Part shown: positions 44,101-53,502 of the stretch, piece after piece
How the letters are laid out: each line of letters opens with the position of its first letter
How positions within the stretch are numbered: position 1 is the stretch's first letter
Assembly (NCBI RefSeq): GCF_000960995.1
Contig: NZ_CP009435.1
Location: 1,798,001 to 1,862,000, forward strand
From: Burkholderia glumae LMG 2196 = ATCC 33617
GTDB lineage: Bacteria > Pseudomonadota > Gammaproteobacteria > Burkholderiales > Burkholderiaceae
Direction of reading: 5' to 3'
Length of the DNA stretch: 64,000 bases
Made by a program: the position numbers and the translations under genes
Notes under the pieces: generated by a model
Told to the model about the DNA's origin: nothing
Seen by the model: only the letters and a program-made list of their open reading frames with translations
The model's database searches: none

Positions 44101-44403
44101 TCACGGAATCGGGTGGTGGACGGTGACGAGCTTGGTGCCGTCGGGGAAGGTCGCCTCGACCTGGATGTCGGGGATCATCTCGGGCACGCCGTCCATCACG
44201 TCCTCGCGCGTGAGCAGGGTGGTGCCGTAGTGCATCACCTCGGCCACGGTCCTGCCGTCGCGTGCCGCCTCCATCAGCGCCGCGGTGATGAACGCGACCG
44301 TCTCGGGATAGTTGAGCTTCAAGCCGCGTGCGCGGCGGCGCTCGGCGAGCAGCGCGGCGGTGAAGATCAGCAGCTTGTCTTTTTCTCGTGGAGTCAGCTT
44401 CAT
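44101..44403 (-). CDS. ureA: Urease subunit gamma
   Basis: A 100-residue subunit: MKLTPREKDKLLIFTAALLAERR at the start, LNYPETVAFITAALMEAARDG and the terminal GTKLVTVHHPI are the family signature. It follows ureD across 223 bases with no other gene; a separate promoter in that gap is possible (AT-rich GCTAAATAT lies about 14 bases upstream of the ATG) but not certain. Confidence 0.98.
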   Translation of the reverse strand: MKLTPREKDKLLIFTAALLAERRRARGLKLNYPETVAFITAALMEAARDGRTVAEVMHYGTTLLTREDVMDGVPEMIPDIQVEATFPDGTKLVTVHHPIP

Positions 44404-44626
44404 GAAAGCGGGATATTTAGCTTGACGTAATAATGCGTGCGTGCATGGGGCGTGTGGTCAACGATCGTAGCACCGCCGGCGCCGATGGCGTCGGAACGTT
44501 TCAGAATGCAAGCCGTGTGCCATGCGACAGTGCGTCGCTATGGGCGAATTCGGGGGGATTTTCCCTGCTCTGGTGCGCGGGCGGCCAGCGCGCGATGCGC
44601 GTGCGCACCACGCGGGTGCGTGGCGC

Positions 44627-45541
44627 TCAGGTCTGCCAGAGGCGCAGCGGACGCGCCTCGATGCCATGCACGATCGGGCGCAGCTGGGTCCAGAGCGAGA
44701 CGAATAGCTGCTGCAGCGGCTCCATCGAGGCCGCGAGCGCGCGGATCAGCAGCACGCGCGGCGCGACGCAGGTGGCGCCGGCGCGCAGCGCGGTGTCGAA
44801 CGGCAGCGCCGACGCGAGCGATTCGGCCAGCGCCTCGCTGCAGGCGTCGCCGATCGCCCACAGCGTGCCGTAGACCGGGAAGCCGGCAAGGCCCTGTGCC
44901 GTGACGCGCAGCGGTTCGCTGGCACCGAGGTGGGCGCGCTCGATCCAGAGCGGTTCGCCGGCCGCGGTGCCGATGCGCGCGTGGGACGCGATGCGGCCCA
45001 GCGACCAGGTCTCGCCGGCCGCCTGCCGGCCGAGCTGCGAGGCGTCCCAGCCGAGCGCGCTGGCGCGCTCGCCGAGCGTGAGCGAGAACTCGAGCGAGGC
45101 CTGCGCCGCGTCGAAGAACAGATTGTTCTGCGGCAGCCAGTCGAGCCTCGCGCCGTCGCCGACCTCGATCGCGATGCGCTGCCGCGCGTCGAGCCCGTTC
45201 GACTTGTACCACTTGGTCGCGCCGGGCGTCGTGATCACCGCATGGGCGCCGGCGCCCACCTTGACCGCGATGTCGAGCCGATCGCCGCCCGCCACGCCGC
45301 CGGGCGGATGCACGATCACGGCGTGGCAGACCGCGTCGCCCTCCGGGTACAGCGGGCGCTGGATGCGCAGCGGGCCGTCGTGGCGGCGGTGCACGAGCGC
45401 CGTGCGCGCCTGCTGCCGCTCGAAGCCGAGTTCGAGCGTCGCGCGCCACGATTTCTTGGCGGCCGGCGGGGGCGGGGCGGACGTGCCGGAAGCATCGGGA
45501 GCATCGGCGGTGGGGCGGGCGTGCGGATCGTGGGCGGACAT
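44627..45541 (-). CDS. ureD: Urease accessory protein UreD (UreH)
   Basis: A 304-residue activation chaperone that binds urease apoprotein together with UreF and UreG. Recognisable blocks are ATLELGFERQQARTAL, RIQRPLYPEGDAVCHAVIVHPPGGVAGGDRL, TTPGATKWYKSNG and LPQNNLFFDAA. Several starts are possible in the long open frame; the ATG at 45541 (MSAHDPHARP) is chosen because upstream sequence is Arg-rich and non-conserved. It is first in the ureDABCEFG unit and divergent from the small monooxygenase gene at 45793. Confidence 0.93.
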   Translation of the reverse strand: MSAHDPHARPTADAPDASGTSAPPPPAAKKSWRATLELGFERQQARTALVHRRHDGPLRIQRPLYPEGDAVCHAVIVHPPGGVAGGDRLDIAVKVGAGAHAVITTPGATKWYKSNGLDARQRIAIEVGDGARLDWLPQNNLFFDAAQASLEFSLTLGERASALGWDASQLGRQAAGETWSLGRIASHARIGTAAGEPLWIERAHLGASEPLRVTAQGLAGFPVYGTLWAIGDACSEALAESLASALPFDTALRAGATCVAPRVLLIRALAASMEPLQQLFVSLWTQLRPIVHGIEARPLRLWQT

Positions 45542-45792
45542 CGAGTTGGGGAGGCGTCGGGTGATCGGGCGGTGCATTGGTGAATCGGTGAGTCGACGGC
45601 GGGCGCGGCGTGCGCGGCGGGCGGAGCGGGCATCGGCGCCGCGCCGCGTGCCGTGCCCCGTCATGCTACCTCAGGCCCGGCGGCGGGCGGCTGTCGCGCA
45701 CGGCGCGCGGGACGGCACGGTACACTTTCGCGGTCTGCCCGAGGGCGTCGTCAACCTGCCGCGCGAATCGCCGGCCAACAGGAATCGAGCGC

Positions 45793-46107
45793 ATGTATAT
45801 TGCAATGAATCGTTTCAAGGTGGCATTGGGTTCCGAGAAGGATTTCGAACAGGTCTGGCTGGAGCGCGACTCGCAGCTCCAGCAGGTGCCGGGCTTCGTG
45901 GAGTTCCATCTGCTGCGCGGCCCGGTGCGCGACGACCACGTGCTCTACGCGAGCCATACGATCTGGGCCGATCAGGCCGCCTTCACGGCCTGGACCCAGT
46001 CCGAGGCGTTTCGCGCGGCGCACCGCAATGCGGGCGGCGCCAAGCGCCCGCTCTATCTCGGCCATCCCGAGTTCGAGGGCTTCGAGGTCATCCAGACCGT
46101 CGCCTGA
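45793..46107 (+). CDS. Antibiotic biosynthesis monooxygenase (ABM) domain protein
   Basis: A 104-residue dimeric alpha+beta barrel protein of the ABM/HmoA class: MNRFKVALGSEKDFEQVWLERDSQL, then FVEFHLLRGP and the tail SEAFRAAHRNAGG. Such proteins include haem-degrading monooxygenases and small quinol oxygenases, but the exact substrate cannot be told. It lies on the plus strand between ureD and urtE, the only interruption of the two urea-related minus-strand units, with about 250 bases upstream for its own promoter. Confidence 0.82.
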   Translation: MYIAMNRFKVALGSEKDFEQVWLERDSQLQQVPGFVEFHLLRGPVRDDHVLYASHTIWADQAAFTAWTQSEAFRAAHRNAGGAKRPLYLGHPEFEGFEVIQTVA

Positions 46108-46210
46108 GGCAGCGCGGCTCGGATGCCGGCGCGGCCGCGGCCTGGCCCGTGCCGGCCGCCTTCGCCGTCCTTACCGCCCGCGGGCATTGGCGTGCAGCCG
46201 GGCGCGGTCG

Positions 46211-46903
46211 TCAGACCGCGATCAACTCGCGCACGCCGTTGCGCTCCATCTCGCTGGCCGCGCCGCCCGCCACGATCTCGCCGCGGCTCATCACCCAGTA
46301 ATGGTCGGCGATCGAGCGCGCGAAGTCGTAATACTGCTCCACCAGCAGCACCGTCATCCCGGTCTCGTCAACCAGCTGCCGCAGCGTGCGGCCGATGTCC
46401 TGGATGATCGACGGCTGGATGCCCTCGGTCGGCTCGTCGAGGATCAGCAGCTGCGGCTCGCTCATCAGCGCACGGCCGATCGCCAGCTGTTGCTGCTGGC
46501 CGCCCGACAGGTCGCCGCCGCGCCGTGCGCGCATTTCCTTCAGCACCGGGAACAGCTCGTAGATCCGCTGCGGCACCTTCGACGGCGCCTTGCGGCTCGC
46601 CGCGCCCACCAGCAGGTTTTCCTCCACCGTCAGGCGCGGAAAGATATCGCGGCCCTGCGGCACGTAGGCCAGGCCGGCGGCCACGCGCGCATGCGGCGCG
46701 AGCGCGTCGAGCGCGCGGCCGTCCCAGGCGATCGTGCCGCCGCGGGCGGCCACCACCCCCATCACGCAGCGCAGCAGCGTGGTCTTGCCCACCCCGTTGC
46801 GGCCGAGCAGCACGGTCAGCTTGCCCGCTTCGGCGCTCAGGTTCACGTCGCGCAGGATGTGGCTGCCGCCGTAGTACTGGTTCAGCGATTCGATCTTCAG
46901 CAT
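46211..46903 (-). CDS. urtE: Urea ABC transporter ATP-binding subunit UrtE
   Basis: ATPase of the high-affinity urea importer, 230 residues. Walker A is GRNGVGKTTLL, the signature is LSGGQQQQLAIGRAL and Walker B LLILDEPTEGIQPSI. The opening LKIESLNQYYGGSHILRDV and the GIQPSII segment separate UrtE from branched-chain amino acid LivF. The ATG at 46903 follows urtD by 23 bases. It ends the urtABCDE unit. Confidence 0.96.
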   Translation of the reverse strand: MLKIESLNQYYGGSHILRDVNLSAEAGKLTVLLGRNGVGKTTLLRCVMGVVAARGGTIAWDGRALDALAPHARVAAGLAYVPQGRDIFPRLTVEENLLVGAASRKAPSKVPQRIYELFPVLKEMRARRGGDLSGGQQQQLAIGRALMSEPQLLILDEPTEGIQPSIIQDIGRTLRQLVDETGMTVLLVEQYYDFARSIADHYWVMSRGEIVAGGAASEMERNGVRELIAV

Positions 46904-46926
46904 GGCTTGTCGTGAATCCTTGTGCT

Positions 46927-47757
46927 TCAGCGTCCGAGGTACGACTCGATCACGGCCGGGTCGCGCTTGACCTGCTCGAGCGTGCCCTGCGAGAGCACCG
47001 CGCCTTCGGCCATCACGGTCACGCGGCCGCTCTCGCCGGCCAGCGCCGCGACGAATTCCATGTCGTGTTCCACCACCATCATCGAGCAGGTGCCGCGCAG
47101 CCGGTTGAGCAACTGCGCGAGCTCCATCGTCTCGTGGTCGGTCATGCCCGCGGCCGGCTCGTCGAGCAGCAGCAGCGCGGGCTGCTGCATCAGCAGCATG
47201 CCGATCTCGAGCCGCTGCTTCTGGCCGTGCGAGAGCTCGCCCGCGAGCCGGTAGGCGCTGTCCTCGAGCTTGATCAGTTCGAGCGTGGCCTCGATGCGGG
47301 CCTGCGCCGCGCGATCGAGCCGCGCGCGCAGCGAGGCGAGCCACCCCTTGTCGGCCTTCATCGCCAGTTCGAGGTTCTCCCACACCGGATGCGCCTCGAA
47401 CACGGTCGGCTTCTGGAACTTGCGGCCGATGCCGATGCGCGCGATCTCGGGCTCGCTCATCCGCGCGAGGTCGATGGTCTGGCCGAGGAACACCTTGCCC
47501 GAGTCCGGCCGCGTCTTGCCGGTGATCACGTCCATCATGGTGGTCTTGCCGGCGCCGTTCGGGCCGATCACGCAGCGCAGCTCGCCCGCGTCGATCGCGA
47601 GCGAGAGCTTCCTGAGCGCGCGAAAGCCGTCGAAGCTGACCTCGATGTCCTCCAGGTAGAGGATCGTGCCGTGCGAGGTGTCGATCGCGCCCGGCTCGAC
47701 CACGCGCGCCATCGAGGCCACGCCGCTCACGGCGAGGGCGGTGGCGTGCGTGCTCAT
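46927..47757 (-). CDS. urtD: Urea ABC transporter ATP-binding subunit UrtD
   Basis: Second ATPase of the urea importer, 276 residues. After about 30 variable residues comes LYLEDIEVSFDGFRALRKL, Walker A GPNGAGKTTMMDVITGK, the signature LSHGQKQRLEIGMLL and Walker B LLLLDEPAAGMTDHE. The DVITGKTRPDSG segment is characteristic of UrtD. Its ATG overlaps the urtC stop by four bases. Confidence 0.96.
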   Translation of the reverse strand: MSTHATALAVSGVASMARVVEPGAIDTSHGTILYLEDIEVSFDGFRALRKLSLAIDAGELRCVIGPNGAGKTTMMDVITGKTRPDSGKVFLGQTIDLARMSEPEIARIGIGRKFQKPTVFEAHPVWENLELAMKADKGWLASLRARLDRAAQARIEATLELIKLEDSAYRLAGELSHGQKQRLEIGMLLMQQPALLLLDEPAAGMTDHETMELAQLLNRLRGTCSMMVVEHDMEFVAALAGESGRVTVMAEGAVLSQGTLEQVKRDPAVIESYLGR

Positions 47758-48932
47758 CGGCGTGCTCCGCGCTTCAGGAGGGAATCGGCCAGGCCGACGA
47801 TGCCGCGCGGCATCAAGAGCGGCACCAGCACGAAGATCAGGCCGAGGAAGAACAGCCAGTATTCGGCGAAGTAGGCGGTGAAGAAGCTCTTCGCGCCGTT
47901 CACGGCAAACGCGCCGAGGATCGGCCCGATCAGCGTGCCGCGCCCGCCCACGGCCACCCAGATCGCCATCTCGATCGAGTTGCCCGGCGACATCTCGCCG
48001 GGATTGATGATGCCGACCTGCGGCACGTACAGGGCGCCGGCGATGCCGCACAGCACCGCCGACACGGTCCACACGAACAGCTTGTAGGCGAGCGGGCTGT
48101 AGCCGAGGAACATCAGGCGCGTTTCGCCGTCGCGCACGGCGGTGACCACGCGGCCGAGCTTGGAGGTGACGATCGCGCGCGCGGCCACGAAGGCCAGCAC
48201 CAGGGTGGCGAAGGTCAGCAGCAGCAGCACCGTGCGCGTGCCGGGCGAGGTGATGCCGAAGCCGGCGATGCGCTTGAAGTCGGTGAAGCCGTTGTTGCCG
48301 CCGAAGCCGGTCTCGTTGCGGTAGAACAGCAGCATGGCGGCGAACGTCATGGCCTGCGTGATGATCGACAGGTACACGCCCTTCACGCGCGAGCGGAACG
48401 TGAAGAAGCCGAACACCCAGGCCACCACGGCGGGCGCGAGCACCACCAGCGCGAGCGCGACGGCCAGATGATCGGAGCCGTGCCAGTACCACGGCAGCGA
48501 CTTCCAGTTCAGGAACACCATGAAGTCGGGCAGGCTGCTGCCGTACACGCCGTCGTGGCCGATTTCGCGCATCAGGTACATGCCGATCGCGTAGCCGCCG
48601 AGCGCGAAGAACAGGCCGTGGCCGAGGCTCAGGATGCCGCAGTAGCCCCACACCAGGTCGAGCGCGAGCGCGCCGATCGCGTAGCACATGAACTTGCCGG
48701 CGATCGTCATGGCATAGGCCGACAGGTGGAACGCGCTCGTCTCGGGCGCGACCAGCGCGGCGAGCGGCACGCCGACGCCGATCGCCAGGCACAGCGCGAC
48801 GAGCGCGAGCCAGGCGCGGCGCGAGAGCAGCGCCGCGCGCGGCGGCAGGCCGAGCGCGAAGCCGGGCGCGCCGGCGGGCGCGGGCGTGGGCACCGTGGCC
48901 GGTGCCAGCGGGGAGGAGGTGATCGAAGTCAT
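47754..48932 (-). CDS. urtC: Urea ABC transporter permease UrtC
   Basis: Permease subunit of 392 residues with about ten hydrophobic helices. WGYCGILSLGHGLFFALGGYAIGMYLMR is the family hallmark, followed by VFGFFTFRSRVKGVYLSIITQAMTF and the NNGFTDFKRIAGF segment. LivM-like fold. It starts four bases after urtB and its end overlaps urtD. Confidence 0.96.
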   Translation of the reverse strand: MTSITSSPLAPATVPTPAPAGAPGFALGLPPRAALLSRRAWLALVALCLAIGVGVPLAALVAPETSAFHLSAYAMTIAGKFMCYAIGALALDLVWGYCGILSLGHGLFFALGGYAIGMYLMREIGHDGVYGSSLPDFMVFLNWKSLPWYWHGSDHLAVALALVVLAPAVVAWVFGFFTFRSRVKGVYLSIITQAMTFAAMLLFYRNETGFGGNNGFTDFKRIAGFGITSPGTRTVLLLLTFATLVLAFVAARAIVTSKLGRVVTAVRDGETRLMFLGYSPLAYKLFVWTVSAVLCGIAGALYVPQVGIINPGEMSPGNSIEMAIWVAVGGRGTLIGPILGAFAVNGAKSFFTAYFAEYWLFFLGLIFVLVPLLMPRGIVGLADSLLKRGARR

Positions 48933-48936
48933 CGCG

Positions 48937-50550
48937 TCAAGCCTCCGCGCTGCGGCCCTTCAGGGCGAACATGCCCTGCGGGCGCTTCTGGATGAACAGC
49001 ACGATCATCACGAGCACGGCGATCTTGGCGAGCACGGCGCCCCAGAACGGCTCGATGGCCTTGCTGACGAGCCCGAGGCCGAAGCCGCCCACCACCGTGC
49101 CGGCGATCTGGCCGACGCCGCCGAGCACCACCGCCATGAACGAATCGATGATGTAGTTCTGGCCGAGGTCGGGGCCGACGTTGCCGATCTGCGAGAGCGC
49201 GCAGCCGCCGAGCCCGGCGATGCCGGCGCCGAACGCGAACGCATAGGCATCGACGCGCGCCGTCTTCACGCCGACGCAGGCGGCCATCCGGCGGTTCTGC
49301 GTGACCGCGCGCACGAACAGGCCGAGCCGGGTCCGGGTCAGCACGCCCCAGGCCACCGCCACCACCGCCAGCGAGAACGCGAGGATTACGATGCGGTTGT
49401 ACGGCAGGATCAGGTTCTGCATCACCGTCACGCCGCCGCTCATCCAGGCGGGATTGGCCACCTGCACGTTCTGCGCCCCGAAGATCATGCGCGTGGCCTG
49501 GATCAAAATCAGGCTCACGCCGAAGGTGGCCAGCAGCGTTTCGAGCGGACGGCCGTAGAGATGGCGCAGCACGCTGCGCTCCAGCACGATGCCGACGAGC
49601 GCGGCGGCCGCGAACGAGGCCGGCATGGCCACCAGCGGGTACCAGTCGAAGGCGCCCGGCGCGTAGCGCTGGAACAGCGTCTGCACCACGTAGGTGGCAT
49701 AGGCGCCGATCATCAGGAATTCGCCGTGCGCCATGTTGATCACGCCGATCAGGCCGTAGGTGATGGCGAGGCCCAGCGCGGCGAGCAGCAGCACGCTGCC
49801 GAGCGAGAGCCCCGCGAACAGCGTGCTGGCGAGCTCGCCGCGCTCCTGCAGCGCGTGCAGCGCGTCGAGCCCCTGCTGGGCGGCCTCGCGCACGCGCGCG
49901 TCGGGTTCGGCGTCGCTGCCGTCGGGCCGCTTGGCCACCAGCGGGCGCAGTTGCTCGATCATGTCGAGATCGTGGCGCGCGGCTACCAGTTGCACCGCCT
50001 CGAGGCGCTTGGCGGGATCGGCGTCGTGCAGCGCGGCGATCGCCCACAGCGCGTCGAGCCGGTGCTTGAGCGTGGGGTCGGTTTCCTTCGCGCGGGCACG
50101 GTCGATCAGCGGCTTTTCCGAGGCGTCCGGATTCTTCAGCAGCGCGTCGATGGCGGCCGTGCGGGTGGCGAGATCGGGCGAGGCGAGCGCGAGGCCGGAC
50201 AGCGCGCCGGCGACCTTGCTGCGCAGCAGGTTGTTGAGCGTGACGGGCTGGGCGTCGCCGGGCGGCACCACGGCGCCCGAGAGCGCGTCGCGGGTGCTGC
50301 CGTCGTCGGCCTGCAGCAGCAGCCTGCGGCTGTCGGTGGCGAGCGCGGCGCCGTCGGCGAGCGCGTGCAGCAGCGCGACCGACGCGGCGTCGTCGGCCGC
50401 GGCGAGGTGGTCGATGGCGGCGAGCTTCGCGTCGAAGTCGTCGCCGGCCAGCGCGGCCGCGTCGGCGGCCTGGAGCGCGAAGGCGGCGGGGCTGCCGAGC
50501 GCGCATGCCGCGCAAACCAGCAGCAGCCGCAGGAGGGGGCGCAGAGTCAT
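48937..50550 (-). CDS. urtB: Urea ABC transporter permease UrtB with periplasmic N-terminal extension
   Basis: Permease subunit of 537 residues. A signal-peptide-like stretch (LRPLLRLLLVCAACALGSPAAFA) is followed by about 215 residues of Ala/Asp-rich helical sequence that reads like HEAT-type repeats, then the LivH-like membrane domain starting SLGSVLLLAALGLAITYGLIGVINMAHGEFLMIGAYATY. This extended form is common in proteobacterial UrtB. Gene order A-B-C-D-E is preserved, with 73 bases between urtA and urtB. Confidence 0.95.
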   Translation of the reverse strand: MTLRPLLRLLLVCAACALGSPAAFALQAADAAALAGDDFDAKLAAIDHLAAADDAASVALLHALADGAALATDSRRLLLQADDGSTRDALSGAVVPPGDAQPVTLNNLLRSKVAGALSGLALASPDLATRTAAIDALLKNPDASEKPLIDRARAKETDPTLKHRLDALWAIAALHDADPAKRLEAVQLVAARHDLDMIEQLRPLVAKRPDGSDAEPDARVREAAQQGLDALHALQERGELASTLFAGLSLGSVLLLAALGLAITYGLIGVINMAHGEFLMIGAYATYVVQTLFQRYAPGAFDWYPLVAMPASFAAAALVGIVLERSVLRHLYGRPLETLLATFGVSLILIQATRMIFGAQNVQVANPAWMSGGVTVMQNLILPYNRIVILAFSLAVVAVAWGVLTRTRLGLFVRAVTQNRRMAACVGVKTARVDAYAFAFGAGIAGLGGCALSQIGNVGPDLGQNYIIDSFMAVVLGGVGQIAGTVVGGFGLGLVSKAIEPFWGAVLAKIAVLVMIVLFIQKRPQGMFALKGRSAEA

Positions 50551-50623
50551 GAGCAGGATCCGTCGAGCGAGGACATCGCGGGACAGGGCGCCGACTGCGC
50601 GCCCCAGGTCCCGGCGTGGCGAG

Positions 50624-51931
50624 TTACGCGAGCGCGGCGGCGCGGCGGCGGCGCAGGAACTCGCCGATCGAGCTGACCACGTCGGGCTTGCCGGCGTTGC
50701 CCGGGATATAAGGGCTCCACGGCTGGGCGCGGATCGTGGTCTTGGTGCGCCAGACCACGTTGAACTGGCCGTCGGCGCGGATCTCGCCGATCATGACCGG
50801 CTTGTGCAGGTGGTGGTTGCCGTCCATCTCCAGCACGAAGCCCGAGGGGGCGGCGAACTTCTGGCCCACCATGGCCGTGCGCACCTTGTCGACGTCGACG
50901 CTTTTGGCCTTCTCCACGGCCTGTTTCCACATGTGGATGCCCACGTAGGTGGCCTCCATCGGGTCGTTGGTGACGCGCTTGGCGCCGCCGGGCAGGTTGT
51001 TCTTCTTCACCCAGTCGGCGAACATCGCCTTGAACTTGGTGTTCTCGGGGTTGCGCAGCGACATGAAGTAGTTCCAGGCGGCGAGGTTGCCGACCAGCGG
51101 CTTGGTGTCGATGCCGCGCAGTTCCTCCTCGCCGACCGAGAAGGCCACCACCGGCACGTCGGTGGCCTTGAGGCCCTGGTTGCCGAGTTCCTTGTAGAAC
51201 GGCACGTTGGAGTCGCCGTTGATGGTGGAGATCACGCAGGTCTTGCCGCCCTGGGAGAAGGTGCGGATGTTCGCGACGATGGTCTGGTAGTCGCTATGGC
51301 CGAACGGGGTGTAGACCTCCTGGATGTCGGCGTCCTGCACGCCCTTGGACTTCAGGAAGGCGCGCAGGATCTTGTTGGTGGTGCGCGGGTAGACGTAGTC
51401 GGTGCCGAGCAGGAAGAAGCGCTTGGCGCCGCCGCCTTCGGCGCTCATCAGGTATTCGGTGGCGGGGATGGCCTGCTGGTTGGGTGCGGCGCCGGTGTAG
51501 AACACGTTGCGCGACATCTCCTCGCCCTCGTACTGGACCGGATAGAAGAGCAGGCCGTTGAGTTCCTCGAACACGGGCAGCACCGACTTGCGCGAGACCG
51601 AGGTCCAGCAGCCGAACACGACGGCGACCTTGTCCTGGGTGAGCAGGCTGCGGGCCTTCTCGGCGAACAGCGGCCAGTTGGAGGCGGGATCGACCACCAC
51701 CGGCTGGAGCTGGCGCCCCATCACGCCGCCGGCCTGATTGATCTGCGCGATGGTCATCAACGCGGTGTCCTTCAGCGAGGTCTCGGAGATCGCCATCGTG
51801 CCCGACAGCGAATGCAGGATGCCAACCTTGATCGGGCCCGTGTCCTGAGCGGCACGCGCCAGCGGAATGCGCCCCGCGAGCGTGAGGGCACCCGCCATCG
51901 AACCGACCTTCAACAGACTGCGACGCTTCAT
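50624..51931 (-). CDS. urtA: Urea ABC transporter substrate-binding protein UrtA
   Basis: Periplasmic urea receptor, 435 residues. The N-terminus MKRRSLLKVGSMAGALTLAG followed by IPLARA-A looks like a signal peptide with cleavage after Ala; the RRSLL start leaves Tat export open. The mature part has IKVGILHSLSGTMAISETSLKD and FYPVQYEGEEMSRNVFYTG, diagnostic of UrtA. The ATG at 51931 is chosen because the upstream 23 codons carry no signal features. It heads urtABCDE and sits about 50 bases downstream of a predicted sigma-54 start site. Confidence 0.95.
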   Translation of the reverse strand: MKRRSLLKVGSMAGALTLAGRIPLARAAQDTGPIKVGILHSLSGTMAISETSLKDTALMTIAQINQAGGVMGRQLQPVVVDPASNWPLFAEKARSLLTQDKVAVVFGCWTSVSRKSVLPVFEELNGLLFYPVQYEGEEMSRNVFYTGAAPNQQAIPATEYLMSAEGGGAKRFFLLGTDYVYPRTTNKILRAFLKSKGVQDADIQEVYTPFGHSDYQTIVANIRTFSQGGKTCVISTINGDSNVPFYKELGNQGLKATDVPVVAFSVGEEELRGIDTKPLVGNLAAWNYFMSLRNPENTKFKAMFADWVKKNNLPGGAKRVTNDPMEATYVGIHMWKQAVEKAKSVDVDKVRTAMVGQKFAAPSGFVLEMDGNHHLHKPVMIGEIRADGQFNVVWRTKTTIRAQPWSPYIPGNAGKPDVVSSIGEFLRRRRAAALA

Positions 51932-51990
51932 CGACTTCCCCTTGACGTGTTGGCATGTGTGCGCCGGCCGGCGCTGTCGGGCAGGGGTAA

Positions 51991-52006
51991 TGCAAGGCAT
52001 GTGCCA
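51991..52006 (-). promoter_or_regulatory. Sigma-54 (RpoN) -24/-12 promoter for urtABCDE
   Basis: Read on the minus strand the element is TGGCACA-TGCC-TTGCA, which matches the sigma-54 consensus TGGCACR-N4-TTGCW at every position. It points toward urtA; transcription would start near 51980, giving a leader of about 50 bases. Sigma-54 control by NtrC under nitrogen limitation is the established mode for urea transport genes in many proteobacteria. Two TGGTGC half-sites (52116-52121 and 52124-52129) lie about 110-120 bases upstream, where NtrC would bind, but no full palindrome is seen. The rest of the 459-base gap (51932-52390) shows a 10-bp tandem GCGCGATCGT near 52130 and no gene. Confidence 0.88.
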
Positions 52007-52390
52007 GAGGCGGGCAAAGCCGTTGCCGGCGCGGTTTCACCGGCGGTTTGGCGGTGCCGCGCGTAGCCATGCCGGCGGGGCGGGGGCCGTGGCGGTGCAG
52101 CGGCGCGGGCGAAGCTGGTGCATTGGTGCGCGATCGTGCGCGATCGTCGCGCGAAGGGGGGGCTCGGCGGCGCTGCGGCGGCCGGCACGGCGCCGGCAAC
52201 ACGCGGCGCACGCAGGCGGTGCATGGCGCACGACATCACGGCAAGGCGCAACAGCCCAGCCATACGGTACGGCCTGAACGATGCGCGCGGAACCGCGTGG
52301 CCCGAAAGCGCCGACGCCGCGGCCGGTCAGGGCCGCGGCGTCGCGGGATCGGCTACCGTGGGCGTCGCGGCACGGCGCGACACCGGTGCA

Positions 52391-52720
52391 TCAGTAGCGC
52401 GGCACCGAAGGGTCGACGTCGCGCGACCACGCGTCGATGCCGCCTTGCAGGTTGTAGAGCTTCGTGAAGCCGCGCGATTCGAGGAACATCGCGACCTGCG
52501 CGCTGCGCATGCCGTGATGGCAGACGCAGACGATCTCGGCCTCGTCATCGAGTTCCTCGCTGCGCGCGGGGATCTGCTGCATCGGGATCGACACGCTGCC
52601 GGCGAGGCTCGCGGTCGCGACCTCCCATGGTTCGCGCACGTCGAGCACGACGGGCGCGGGGCGCGACGGATCGGCGAGCCAGGCGGCCAGCGCGGGGGCG
52701 GTCAGGATCTGCATCGGCAT
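52391..52720 (-). CDS. Single-domain rhodanese-like sulfurtransferase
   Basis: A 109-residue rhodanese domain. VVLDVREPWEVATASL is the CH2-A motif, and the active-site loop VCVCHHGMRSAQVA carries the candidate catalytic Cys (around residue 67), followed by LYNLQGGIDAWS. Single-domain members move sulfane sulfur or act on cyanide and thiosulfate; the specific partner is unknown. It lies 23 bases after pcm on the same strand and the two are probably co-transcribed. Confidence 0.9.
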   Translation of the reverse strand: MPMQILTAPALAAWLADPSRPAPVVLDVREPWEVATASLAGSVSIPMQQIPARSEELDDEAEIVCVCHHGMRSAQVAMFLESRGFTKLYNLQGGIDAWSRDVDPSVPRY

Positions 52721-52743
52721 GGGCGTGAGCGGGTCAGCGGGAA

Positions 52744-53406
52744 TCAGAAGCGGAAGCGCGACGGCTCCATCGCGTTGACGAGGTGGTCGACGTAGGTTTC
52801 GAACACGTCGGCGACGCGGAACTGCTTGTCGTCGATGCGCGTGATGATCTGCGCCTTCATGACCGGCCGCGAGCCGACGAAGGCGGCGAGCCGGCCGCCC
52901 ACCTTCAGCTGTTCGAGCAGTTCCTGCGGCACCATCGGCAGGCCGCCCGATACGCAGATCACGTCGTAGGGGCCTTTCTCGGGCAGGCCGCGCGCGGCGT
53001 CGCCGAGCACCACCTCGACGTTCGTCACGCCGTTGTTGCGCAGATTGTCGGTGGCGAACCGCACGAGTTCGGGATCGATGTCGACCGTCACCACGTGCTG
53101 GCCCCGGTGGGCGAGCAGCGCGGCCATGTAGCCGGAGCCGGCGCCGATTTCGAGGATGCTCTCGTGCTTCTTCACCGCGAGTTCCTGCAGCATGCGCGCC
53201 TCGACGCGCGGCGCGAGCATCTTCTGGCCGCCGGGCAGCGGCAGTTCGAGATCGGCGAACGCGAGATCGCGATACACCGCGGGCACGTACTGTTCACGCT
53301 TGACGACCGACAGCAGGCTCAGGACCTCCTGATCCAGCACGTCCCACGGCCGGATCTGCTGTTCGATCATGTTGAAGCGCGCATTTTCGATGTTCATGGT
53401 GGTCAT
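52744..53406 (-). CDS. pcm: Protein-L-isoaspartate O-methyltransferase family protein
   Basis: A 220-residue SAM-dependent methyltransferase that would methylate isoaspartyl residues in damaged proteins. NMIEQQIRPWDVLDQEVL at the start, PGGQKMLAPRVEARMLQ, and motif I ILEIGAGSGYMAALLA are visible. It has the usual length. The family's substrate-contacting region reads PLPGGQKMLAP rather than the more common GQTISQP, so activity on isoaspartate is less certain than the fold. Confidence 0.87.
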   Translation of the reverse strand: MTTMNIENARFNMIEQQIRPWDVLDQEVLSLLSVVKREQYVPAVYRDLAFADLELPLPGGQKMLAPRVEARMLQELAVKKHESILEIGAGSGYMAALLAHRGQHVVTVDIDPELVRFATDNLRNNGVTNVEVVLGDAARGLPEKGPYDVICVSGGLPMVPQELLEQLKVGGRLAAFVGSRPVMKAQIITRIDDKQFRVADVFETYVDHLVNAMEPSRFRF

Positions 53407-53502
53407 GCCGCAAAGCGGCCGTCAGCGGGGAGATTAACGCGGCGATTGTACCAAACGGCGGCCGATTTCAGCGCCGGAACAGGGCCGCCGCGCTGCGGGG
53501 CG

